DNA from: Lepidurus packardi
Lineage: Eukaryota > Arthropoda > Branchiopoda > Notostraca > Triopsidae
DNA length: 64,000 nt
Assembly (NCBI GenBank): GCA_023053545.1
Contig: JAKZAN010000006.1
Location: forward strand, 12,407,412-12,471,411
Direction: 5' to 3'
Shown: piece after piece, positions 11,874 to 20,919 of the stretch
Layout: the number at the start of each line of letters is the position of its first letter
How positions within the stretch are numbered: position 1 is the first letter of the stretch
Translations under genes and position numbers: made by a program
The notes under the pieces: model-generated
What the model was told of the DNA's origin: nothing
What the model saw: the letters and a program-made list of their open reading frames with translations, nothing else
Databases searched by the model: none

Positions 11874-12017
11874 CTAATTATTGTGTGCAGACCTCTAGTG
11901 CGAGAAATTAGTCATAGGTGTATATTTATTTGTAGCATTCTCAGGATATAGGGGTCTATGCCAGCGACATCTTTTGACGGAAAATAGTCAACTACTTACA
12001 CCACACCGTGGCCTTAA

Positions 12018-12783
12018 GAATTTGCAGGCATCCCAAGTCGTTACCTCATATCTCTCCCAAAAGAAGATCACCTGGAGACATATCCCTAAACGTGCTCCTT
12101 GGTACGGAGGCTTTTGGGAGCGACTCGTCGGATTGACAAAGTCCCTGCTGAAAAGAACCTTAGGAAGAGCGCGCATCGAAGTCCAGGACTTAGTCACCTT
12201 GCTGACAGCTATAGAAGCTCAATTAAATAATCGGCCTCTTACCCAGAATTCTAATAATATTCAAGACGATCAACCTGTAACCCCTTCTCATTTTTTACAT
12301 GGAAGAGTACTTCCTATTTTACATTGTGATTTGTCTTCCTTCGAAAAATCAGAACTGAGCGACCTCTTAAAGGCCCTTCATTGTCAACAATCCCTCCTGC
12401 AAATTTTCTGGCATCGTTGGTCCCGAGAATACCTAACGGCTCTCCGGTCTGCTCATTGCAATTTTTTATCCGGAAAACCGATAGAGATTAAAGAAGGGGA
12501 TCTTGTCTTTATTCACGACGAAGGAAAAAGGTTATTCTGGAAAGTCGGCCGTGTTACTAAACTCTGTATGGGTTTGGATGGAGTTGTCCGTTCCGCCATA
12601 CTTCGTACTGCAAACGGTACTACGAATCGCCCTTTATCCCGTTTGTACCCCATGGAAATCACCTTAGATTGTAAATCCAACCCTGTCACTGAGGACTCCC
12701 TACCACTTCGAGCAAGATCCTCGCGCCAAGCTGCCAAGAGAGCTAATTTGCGGATCCAGCAGATTGTTTCTGAAGAACAGTAA
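12018..12783 (+). pseudogene. BEL/Pao integrase C-terminus, arm 1
   Basis: It resumes the integrase frame lost at 5870. The catalytic-core end reads ITWRHIPKRAPWYGGFWERLV (WRHIPxRAPxxGGxWE is typical of BEL/Pao). It is followed by EAQLNNRPL and the DUF5641-like tail with EGDLVFIHDEGKRLFWKVGRV. It ends at a TAA at 12781-12783, just before the polypurine tract. This part has only one copy because arm 2 stops in RT. Confidence 0.87.
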
Positions 12784-12799
12784 TCTGCATCTTTGGCCG

Positions 12800-12848
12800 G
12801 CGGGAGGATGTTGTGAATTTGACTGCTTTCTTGTATCATTTGCTTTTC
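12800..12848 (+). repeat. BEL polypurine tract and first 40 bases of LTR, then inversion junction
   Basis: GGCGGGAGGA precedes TGTTGTGAATTTGAC, the LTR start also seen at 16211. After 40 LTR bases the sequence switches, at a two-base overlap (TC), into inverted RT sequence matching 4364 downward. This is the internal rearrangement point. Confidence 0.88.
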
Positions 12849-13994
12849 AAGTTCTAGTTTCCAGACCCGTTGCATAAGCAACTTAGCTGAAAGAACAACA
12901 GGACTAAGGTATCCTAAGGGGTCGAAGATGCTACTGATCTGCTTCAAAAGAATTCTCTTCGTCATAGTTGCAACATCCATAGACAAGTTAAGAGGGGGGT
13001 AGGATAAAAAATCTTCTTTTGGGGCCCAAAGAAGACCAAGAGTCTTGACCATGGCTGAGGAAGGGTCTACACCAGTAAATTGCTGGAGGAGGGGACTGTT
13101 GGAACTCCAGTCGCGCAAGTTCAAGCGGGCTTCCGCAAGCATCCTTTGAGCGTCTTGGTATAACTGCAGGAGTTCTTGTTCGGTATCCGTTCCTGTGAGG
13201 AGATTGTCCATATATATATCCCCTTTTAATAAGGATGCTCGTGGGCAGTCATACGAAGAAAGATGTTTAAGTAGGACGGCAAGCAAAATGAACGGCGAAC
13301 TGGTAACCCCAAACATGAGGACCTTAAAACGGTACACGTCCAATGGAGAGTCTGGGTTTTGAGGGTCTTGAGGCCACAAGAACCGTAAAAAATCTCTGTC
13401 TTTAGGGTGAAGAGAGATATTTAGGAATGCCTTTTCTATATCGCTGGTGACGACAAAGCGATGGCTCCTGAAACGTAACAGAATGCCGCAAAGATCATTT
13501 TGCAGAGCAGGACCGGGTTCTAAGCAGTCGTTTAGACTGGGACTGTCCGGATCGGCTTTGCAAGAACAGTCGTAAACAATACGAAGTGGCGTGGTAGCAG
13601 AATCCTTAACTACGGCCCGATGAGGTAGGTAATGCACGCCGGAAGACACTGAGTTTAGGGTAATTTTCTCTATAAATCCCTTGAGTAAGTAATCTTGAAT
13701 TACGCTGTCGTATTTCCGTAACAGAGATCGGTCTCTTCTCAGTTTTCGCATCAGGTTTTCCGTGCGGATGGTCGTGATTCCCAAGTTGCTCGGTAGGGGC
13801 GGATGGTTCGACTTCCAGGGTAGTCTTGCAACGTACTTTCCGTCGTCCTGGCGTTCAATCATAGAATCTTGATATTCCTGCAAGAAATCGCTTTCCGTGT
13901 CTTCTGCTCCAATGCCAACTGATTCCAATCGCCAAAAATCCTCGAGACGTTTTTCGTCAGGAATAGATGCGTTGCCAACAAGTAATAGGTACAC
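12847..13994 (-). pseudogene. BEL/Pao RT, arm 2 (truncated)
   Basis: It is the same RT as at 3217-4364, starting LEDFWRLESVGI and including YMDNLLTG, and it stops at LMQRVWKLEL. The open frame continues to 12513 only by reading through the junction into LTR and the antisense of integrase; that tail is not protein sequence of the element. There is no RNase H or integrase in this arm. Confidence 0.87.
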
Positions 13995-15889
13995 GAAGGG
14001 GCAACCGAGGAAAAGGATTGGAGTGGACCCGAGAGAAGGTACCCGAGAGAACTTTTGACAGCTGTTGGTCCTGGTCCACGAATAGTGACGTCCTGCAGGA
14101 AATACCAGGCGAAATCTGCTCCAATTAGTAGATCGACAGGGAATACCTCCTGGCCCACATTTGGGTGAGCAAACGTTAGGTTTCGTAGGTGGGGCAAATC
14201 CCGGAGATTTACGGGTGTCCGAAGATCTAGAGGAACCACAATGCGTGGAACAACGGTGACACCAATGTTGTATTGCTCATGTTGTAACGTCACGATGGTA
14301 AGTTGGGTAACTGGAAGAGAACGTCGACTACTGGATCCAAAAACATTTAAAGTTGTTCTCACAAATTGATTAGGGATATGGTCCAGTCTAGCCATTAAAT
14401 CGGAAGTAGCGAACGATGTTTGAGCTCCCTCATCGAAGAGAATATTCGCCACGGTAGTCCGTCCGTTTACCATAACGGGAGCAACCGCAGTTTTGAGGAA
14501 AACGAGGCTGGAACTCGGTGGAATGCCTAAAGTGAGAGCCGGAGTTGGTGAGGTACTTGCTTCAATCACAGAGGAGGTGGGGGCGGAGCCATGGAGGCTG
14601 GTGTGATGCTTTTGCTGACAAATGCGACATCGATTCTTGGATCTGCAGTTCACGGCTGTCGTGTGATTCGAACTAGACAGACAAATAAAACAGAGATTCT
14701 TTTCTCTTACCACAACTCTACGCTGTTCGGGGGTCGCATAGCGGGTACATTCTACCGCCTTGTGGGAATCAGCGCAAAAGGCGCACTTGATGGGCCTAGC
14801 GTCGTTTCGAGTGTTCATAATGAGAGCAGCCGCTGATGGGCTTCCTCTTGGGGTAGGCTTCGCTTTGGGAGTCTCAACTGGTGGAGTAGAAGTCACTTTC
14901 TCATCCTCACTTACTTCCAGCAAGTCTACCTCTTGTTTAAGAGCCACACGTAGTGTTGCAATGGTCCACGTTGAGTTGTTTTGGAATCGGGACAGATTAC
15001 GGCGGGTTTCGGTAGGTAACTTTGCCAAAAGTACACCAACCATATACTCCCCGTAGGAATCGGGTGATTTTCCTAGCGCATCCAATCCTCTAAGATGAAC
15101 GTTCATACGAAGAAGGAAGTTTTTCAACGATTCCAGTGACCCGTCCGAACGCTTAAGCTCTTGAAGTGCCTTAAAGCGTGCTTGAACCAGCTTCTCCTTG
15201 CTCCCGTAGTTCTCCTGTAGGATGGCGATAGCTTCCATATAGTGGACATCGGACGGTTGAAGACCGGTGATCGCTTCTCTGGCATCCTTTTCCAATACGG
15301 AAAGAAGATAGTTGAATTTAACTGCGGGGGAGAGGGTGGGGTCGTCGTGGATCTCACCGCGAAATTGGTCCCAAAAGGACTGCCATTCCAGTACATCTCC
15401 ATCGAATCTACGTAATTGCAGGGTAGGAAGTTTCGATTTTCGCAAAAAGGGGGTGGTGGCAACGGAAGCATTGGGATAGGACGAGGATGGAACAGGGGTA
15501 ATAGTAATCAAAGGGTTAGCTAAAGTAGCCATGGGAGAAGACGAGGGTTGTGAGGCTGTGGCAGGTAAAGTTCTGTAGAAGGCGAGCTTGGACTCAAATC
15601 TCATGAATATTTCATCAAACTCGGATTGCCAGACTTCGTCTTGTCTATACTCTTAATCTAAGTCGGTGTCAAGCGTTAAGGCGGCTTTGATTTGGTCCGT
15701 TACTCCGTCGACTACCACTTTCTTGTCTTGTAGGATCGCAATTATACGGGAAAGTTGGCTTACCATCTCTACCGGAGTCAAGATATTTTGCAAAAGATTC
15801 TCGCCAAGATTCTTCGTTCGAGTAATGTGGCCGCGTGATGCGCCACGAGCTCGTTTAAGATTTGAGAGGGACTCGGCCATCCTGGTCAC
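13859..15889 (-). pseudogene. BEL/Pao gag-protease, arm 2
   Basis: It is a mirror copy of 1322-3352 with the same in-frame stop (15653-15655) and the same frame break before RT. One residue differs from arm 1. The shared lesions show that the parent element was already defective. Confidence 0.87.
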
Positions 15890-15904
15890 GGCACCAAAAC
15901 AGAA

Positions 15905-16211
15905 TGACGTGAATTTCTTATAAAGTATGGAAATAAAATGAGGCCTGCGTTGTGTGTTGAGGTTTGGGGTAAGGGCCTTGTCCAACTTGATACAATCACT
16001 AGAAACAGAGGTCTTGTAAAATCGTCAGAATTTATTAAAAGGAAACGTTGCTACAAACTATAGCTAGTCACATGGGAATCGGCGAGAGTGCGAGAACAGG
16101 AAAAACGGCAGGGCTACCAACCCCTTGCACCCTTGGTCCAGAAAGATGCAAGAGGGTACAAAATGGGGCGGGAAAAGCAAATGATACAAGAAAGCAGTCA
16201 AATTCACAACA
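15905..16211 (-). repeat. BEL LTR, complete (307 bp)
   Basis: It runs TGTTGTG...CACGTCA and contains AATAAA near 16030 (minus strand) as a possible polyadenylation signal. It is followed by the primer-site region TTTTGGTGCCGTGACC. It is the only full-length LTR of the provirus and forms its 5' end. Confidence 0.88.
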
Positions 16212-16216
16212 TAGGA

Positions 16217-16559
16217 CTTCCTCCAGGAGTGTTGCCATGTCGGCAGTGTGGCGTCGGTAGATTACTACGATAGCTATCGGCGCACCGCTTGGGGGAGTAA
16301 GTTTCAATACTGCGTAAAGTTCAGTGATCTCCATAATTTGTACTGGGCTGCCCGCTTTGTGTAGAAGTACTATTCCTTCGTACTCTCGAACCAGTCTTGA
16401 AACGTCGAATCCCAGAATCTTCGCAGCCTGGAGGTTCTTAGGTGGTTCAAGAATGGCAATTGTGTCGATATTTTCTGCCTCCGCTATGCGAGCCGTTTCT
16501 TGTACTTGATGAAAAGTTTTCCTGACGTTATGGATTAGCAGCCCCGTGCCCACGATCAT
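16217..16559 (-). pseudogene. LINE J1 ORF2, 5' part (endonuclease N-terminus)
   Basis: It begins at 16559 with MIVGTGLLIHNVRKTFHQVQ. It continues with IDTIAILEPPKN (the apurinic endonuclease E motif region) and IVVIYRRHTADMATLLEEV, where the BEL insertion cuts it. The start codon overlaps the ORF1 stop as ATGA, a layout that suggests reinitiation. The rest is at 1-1212. Confidence 0.85.
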
Positions 16560-17911
16560 TTCTTCTTAACCAGTTCTTTGGTTCGTTCTGCCTTCTTCGT
16601 CTCATCTTTCCGGACCGGGCAGGTGTTGTCAAAGGCGCAGTGATCGCCTTTACAATTCGCACATTTCTTCGCATTGCTACTGCATGATCTTGAATCGTGC
16701 TTTTCCGCACACTTTGCGCAGGTCGGTGTTGTCGAGCGGCAAGTGGCAGCCAAGTGGCCGTATGCTTGGCAGTTGAAACATTGCAGAACTGTGGGAAACC
16801 GTTTGTCTTCTACTTGCGCTAACCGGTTCAAGGCGTAAAGCGAGCCCACTCTCAGCAACGTGGATTAGTCTTCAGGGGAACGGCAGGTGAGGAGGAGGGA
16901 GCCATAAGCTTTCTCGCTGTTGGGGTTCAACCATGAAACTTGGTTCTCGTCAAAGACAACTCCCAAGTCGGAATTTCTTTCAGAGAGGTGTTCGCAGATT
17001 TCTTTATAGATTTGGTCTCTGGGCAGCTGGTGGATAACTATCTTCAGATTGGGTTGATGCATGACGGTTTTCACCGGCCCCAGGGATTCTAGCTGGGCGG
17101 ACTTCAAAAAAGGTTCAGCTTTCTCCCTTCCTTCTCTGTTCTTGTACGTGAGCGCAAGGTTTCCATTCTTCGCCTTCCAGGCCAAGACCGGCTTCGGAGC
17201 ATTCGGGCAGATTTTGTTAAGATCCTTGTCCACTGCTAGCAGAAGATATTTCTTTGGAACCGTCATTTTGCGTTTTTCCGAGTCCTGCTGTTGAATAAAC
17301 AGCGTTTCCGATTGACCGTTAGCTGTTGGGTTTTGCGGAGAGGGGCTTGCTGGAACCGGAATGTTGCTTACTGATGCTGCGCGGCTTCTGAGCGCCTGGG
17401 AGAAAGACAGTACATTCGCTGGTTGGGGTTTGCTATGGGGGTCTTGTCTGAGGGATGAAATTTCCTCCGACAAGGCCTTCACCTGCCGCATCAGCTGTAC
17501 GTTGGATTCCTTGAGTTGCCGGTGCAACTTATCGTTTGCTTCCTTCAGTTCAGTTTCTTTTCTTCTACTTTCTTCTGTGGTGGTCTGCATCAAAGAAGGT
17601 TTCCCGCGTTCTACTTCCAGGTCTTTACGAAGACCAATAACTTCCGCTTTGAGCGCCATGATTTCCTGATTCAGATGATCATTGCAGTCTTTCAGTGACC
17701 TAAGCGTGGTTACGATGAAGTCCATAGTAGACATTTGTGTGGGGTCATCGATTGAAAGGGACCTTTTACGGAACGCAAGGTCATCTGAAGGGGAAAGCAT
17801 AGGGCGTTTCTGTGCTTGGGCTGGGTTCATTTTTCTTTCTCGACACGATTTGCAGTTTTTAGCCGCAGGCTTGTCTTTTTGAAAAAGGTCACCACAGGTT
17901 AGATATTTCAC
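16556..17911 (-). pseudogene. LINE J1 ORF1 (Gag-like, zinc knuckles)
   Basis: The frame starts near MKYLTCGDLFQKDKPAAKNC, giving an N-terminal Cys cluster. It then has a coiled-coil region (residues about 60-165, LRSLKDCNDHLNQEIMALKAE), an RNA-binding-like domain (TVMHQPNLKIVIHQLPRDQ) and three CCHC knuckles (CFNCQAYGHLAATC; CAKCAEKHDSRSC; CANCKGDHCAFDNTC). One in-frame TAA at 16865-16867 splits it. It is strikingly similar to ORF1 of the CR1-type LINE at 36.8-38.1 kb. Confidence 0.85.
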
Positions 17912-18261
17912 TTTGGGTTGTGGTGTGACGGTTGGGATGGGCGAGTCTATTTCAATTTCTACAAGAGCACGGGACGGGCCGGCTTGAGAAAAGCGGATTT
18001 CCCCTTTACGGGCGAGTTTTCTGGTGTTCTTAGCATTTCGACACTGGGCTAAGCCCTAAACAGTCACTTAGAAGACCTCGTTCATACACAAAGCAGAAAC
18101 TAAACGATATTAAAACGATCGACTAAGGTGCAAAAAGCCCCGAACTCCACTTAGTAACAAGATCAAATCAAACAAACTTGGGTACACTAATGAAACAAGT
18201 GAAAAGCAGGAGCGCACTTCAAAACACGTCCAAACTTCCCGCCAGCAAAATGGCTTCCTCA
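17912..18261 (-). other. LINE J1 5' leader
   Basis: Non-coding sequence lies between the ORF1 start and the abrupt switch to mitochondrial-type sequence at about 18262. No ORF is recognised. The sharp boundary is probably the 5' end of the LINE insertion. Confidence 0.55.
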
Positions 18262-18267
18262 TTACTT

Positions 18268-18335
18268 TATTTGTTAATGTAGAGAGCATAAGAGGTTTGG
18301 ATTCTCTAGGCGTTAGTGCAATTCTATCACAAATA
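18268..18335 (+). pseudogene. trnQ: trnQ-like mitochondrial tRNA copy
   Basis: A 7-bp acceptor stem TATTTGT/ACAAATA and a position between trnM and trnI support trnQ. The anticodon loop reads TTTGGAT, so the TTG anticodon is displaced or damaged. Confidence 0.65.
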
Positions 18336-18396
18336 ATTGAGGTAATACATTACATTATCTGCCCTATCAAGGTAAGCCTTTTAATCAGGCTCAATT
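18335..18396 (-). pseudogene. trnI: trnI mitochondrial tRNA copy
   Basis: The minus strand gives acceptor AATTGAG/CTCAATT and a CCTTGATAGGG anticodon arm with GAT for isoleucine. It lacks two bases near the 5' stem compared with the copy at 41092-41155. Confidence 0.8.
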
Positions 18397-18899
18397 TAAG
18401 TTAAAGATAGATTATTTAGATAAATAAATTTAATAGGATTATTGTATATAAAAACACATAAACATTACGTAGTTTGTTATTTTTTATGTTTTCATACTAT
18501 TACTAATACTATTTAAGTATTAGAAATAATTTTTTTAATAATAACATAATTTTTTTAATTTAAAAATTACGGGTTTAATAAAATGTAATTAATTTTTTAA
18601 GGTAATATTGGACATATATAAAATACTTAACATATAATATACTTATACAGGCATATTTACAACTTCTAGCACCCGAGCTTAATTAGTACATAAAAGAAAA
18701 TAGGAGAAATGAACCTTATTTTACAGGATGTAATGATTGAGGTTGTATCTCACCAATATAAATGTTTAATTGTATTTGAATGCGTCACATATGAAATGTA
18801 TTTTAGGCGTAGGGGGGGGAGAGATTACTCCTTTTTTCTTTTTTTTCTTTAATATTAAGCTATATTAAAGTTGGGATTAAATTATTAATACGTATCTTC
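18397..18899. pseudogene. Mitochondrial control region copy
   Basis: AT-rich sequence with T- and A-runs and a G-run at 18812 lies between trnI and rrnS. It contains about 150 bases that are missing from the second copy. Confidence 0.7.
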
Positions 18900-19730
18900 A
18901 TAAGTTTGATTCTGGCTTACACTTTGTTTAAATTTATAAACCAAATATTAATATATAATTACTTAATGTAACTAAAATGTAGTGGTTAATTTGATTATCA
19001 AGTTTTTGGAATCAGTTACAATTTTGAAGCCCAGCTTAACTCGTGCCAGCCGCCGCGGTTATACGATGGGGTTAAATAAAATTGTTTGGTGGAATTAAGT
19101 AGAATTTATTTTTAAATAATTTTTTGATTATATATTTGAGGGTGAAATCTTTAAATATATATTGTAATGATTATAAAAAAATACATTTTGTGAAATAAAG
19201 TTTTAGACGAGGATTAGATACCCTATTATTCTTTATTATTTTTTTATTTTTTGCGTGTCAACTTATTCTCTATTTTATTTTATTTTTATTCTATATTTTA
19301 CTCTTTATTATTGATGGCCTGGGTAGTAGTGATATTTTTAAAACCTAAAGAATTTGGCGCTACTTGATTCTTACTAGAGGAACCTGCTCTTGTATCGATA
19401 TTCCACGATTAAATTGACATATTTTTGTTTCCAGTTTGTATACCGCCGTTGTCAGATTATTTAAAAAAAAAATTGTATCTAATTAGCTTATTGCTGTGAC
19501 ATCAGGTCAAGGTGCAGCCGATAAATATGGGAGTAGTGGGTTACAATAAAGTTAAATTATTGCGGATTAATGGTTATATAATTTTCATTAAGGTGGATTT
19601 AGTAGTAAGTTAAAAATAAAATGTTTCTATGAAATAAGCTCTGAAGTGTGTACACATCGCCCGTCGCCCTCTCCTCTAAGGAGAGATAAGTCGTAGCATA
19701 GTAGATGTACTGGAAAGTGCCTCTAGATAG
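18900..19730 (+). pseudogene. rrnS: 12S rRNA (rrnS) mitochondrial copy
   Basis: Conserved signatures occur in order: TTTGATTCTGGCTTAC at the 5' end, GTGCCAGCCGCCGCGG at 19044, GGATTAGATACCC at 19211 and TACACATCGCCCGTCGCC at 19650. A T-rich segment at about 19222-19310 is absent from copy 2, so it is either a local insertion here or a deletion there. Confidence 0.92.
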
Positions 19731-19802
19731 TCAGATTGGAGCTAAATAAGTGAGCAATTCATTTACACTGAATTAATTTCGGTGCAATTCAGAATAGTTT
19801 GA
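19731..19802 (+). pseudogene. trnV: trnV mitochondrial tRNA copy
   Basis: The acceptor is TCAGATT/AGTTTGA with wobble pairs. The anticodon loop TTTACAC carries TAC for valine. It lies between rrnS and rrnL as expected. Confidence 0.7.
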
Positions 19803-20190
19803 AAATAAAATTATTGCTTATGATAATAAGAAAAAAATAATACTATAATAAGCAATATGCTTATAATAAGAAAAATAATTTTAATATCTTTTTATTAAGT
19901 AATTAGTAATGAAAGGTTGCGTTGGCGATAGTAAAATAGTACTGAAAAGGAAATAGGATATAATATGAAAATTTAATTTTAAAAAAAGCAGATATTAACA
20001 ATCGTACCTTGTGTATCAGGGGGCTATTAGTACATTTTATTTATTTGAAATTCCCAAAAAAAAGAAAGATCTAGTAGTTTATAAATATTTATGTACCATT
20101 ATAGTTTTTAATAAGCTGTTAGTAGTGAAATATTTTTTTTTATTATATTGGAGTATAGACATAAGCCTGTTGCCAAAGTTTATTATTAAA
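19803..20190 (+). pseudogene. rrnL: 16S rRNA (rrnL) 5' part, mitochondrial copy
   Basis: Signatures include AGTACTGAAAAGGAAA near 19938 and TACCTTGTGTATCAGGG near 20005, the conserved 5' part of arthropod 16S rRNA, followed by GAAAGATCTAGTAG. Homology fades near 20190, where the LINE 3' flank begins. Confidence 0.82.
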
Positions 20191-20919
20191 GATGTACATT
20201 TAAAACCGGGTAGGGGAAAGGGATATAACATAACGCTGTCACATTGGGCGGCCTTTGTAAACTGTCAAGCCCTTCACCGTATGTTTCCACCTATGTTAGA
20301 GAAGGTTTACTGTTGGGGAGAAGCCTTTACGTTTTTGGGATTCTGTCGCAGACAGAGAGCTAAAGCTCGAAACTTCAAGAGTCGAAAACGCTATAAATTA
20401 AAACTTGGACACAATCTATAACCAGGCTTTTCCTTCGTTGAATATCTTTTTGGCAGTGCTTAGAAAGGTTTCTACATAAGGGAAGGCTCTTGGGTAGGTG
20501 AGGAACTGGGCTGGAGGGAAGTGGATTTGTTTTTTACATAATGATCTGATTAGTTTAGCACGTGCTTTGTTAAGCCATCGACAATGTATGAAAATGTGCG
20601 CTAGACTTTGCTTTTTGTGAGTTGAGCAGGGGCAGCAGGAAGACCCCGCTTTTCCAATTTTCTGGAGATGTTGTAAAGTGGAGTAGTGCTTTCTTCTAGC
20701 TCTGATGATCTGGGCTACCATAGCGTGGGGCAGTTTATTTGTGCATATCGGTTTTTCTGAAAGGGATACATTTAGTTGACGAATGTTCAGGGTGAGTATG
20801 GATGATGTCCACGCTTCTTCCCAGAGCGTATGTGTACGTTTGCTTATTGTTTTCACATCCATTGCACTTTTTGGAATATTATCTCGGAAGATAATATTCA
20901 GACAGAAGAGGCCCGTCAA
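20191..20919 (-). pseudogene. LINE J4, 5'-truncated 3' end
   Basis: The ORF (20416-20919) is the C-terminus of a J1-type ORF2, with the closing zinc motif CCPCSTHKKQSLAHIFIHC and a tail ending KKIFNEGKAWL. About 225 bases of presumed 3' untranslated sequence lead to the mitochondrial copy; no poly(A) is seen. The 5' end is truncated around 20919. Confidence 0.8.

Larger units (their letters stand above)
5872..12013 (-). mobile_element. Kolobok-like DNA transposon with TTAA target duplication and YqaJ fusion
   Basis: The inverted ends begin GGCCACGGTGTAGTGTAA at 5872 and GGCCACGGTGTGGTGTAA at 12013 on the minus strand. They are flanked by TTAA at 5868-5871 and 12014-12017; removing the element with one TTAA restores the BEL integrase frame. 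TTAA duplication is known for piggyBac and Kolobok; the encoded Mutator-related transposase fits Kolobok, not piggyBac. The element is 6.1 kb including a nested 2.5-kb hAT. The family assignment is inference; the boundaries are seen directly. Confidence 0.75.
1218..16211 (-). mobile_element. BEL/Pao retroelement integrated as a giant inverted palindrome
   Basis: The outer ends are TGTTGTG (starting at 16211, minus strand) and CACGTCA (ending at 1218), the true ends of one LTR. They are flanked by the 5-bp duplication TAGGA (1213-1217 and 16212-16216). Read on the minus strand: full LTR, gag to mid-RT (arm 2), a junction, then the same element reversed from its U3 start and polypurine tract back through integrase, RT and gag to the primer site (arm 1), and finally the last 75 bases of an LTR. 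One target duplication and intact outer ends show a single insertion. 5872-12013 is a later insertion. Confidence 0.88.
18262..20190 (+). pseudogene. Nuclear mitochondrial copy 1 (trnQ-trnI-control region-rrnS-trnV-rrnL)
   Basis: The block is strongly AT-rich and collinear with the arthropod mitochondrial order. It lies between LINE J1 and a LINE J4 fragment. Homologous but differently deleted sequence is at 40965-42130. A nuclear location is inferred from the retrotransposons on both sides; a misassembled mitochondrial contig is unlikely for the same reason. Confidence 0.85.

Noticed and set aside
5872-12013. piggyBac element because of TTAA
   Set aside because: The encoded transposase has Mutator/Kolobok-like motifs and the ends do not begin CCC.
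12513-12846. C-terminal extension of the arm 2 RT frame
   Set aside because: The frame runs through the inversion junction into LTR and antisense integrase; chance continuation.
1218-16211. Two separate BEL elements inserted head to head
   Set aside because: There is one outer target duplication, no inner one, and no full LTR in the middle.
18900-20190. Functional rRNA genes
   Set aside because: They are mitochondrial-type, flanked by nuclear retrotransposons and diverged from the second copy.
20011-20421. 136-codon plus-strand ORF
   Set aside because: It starts inside the rrnL copy and continues across the LINE flank; no motif.
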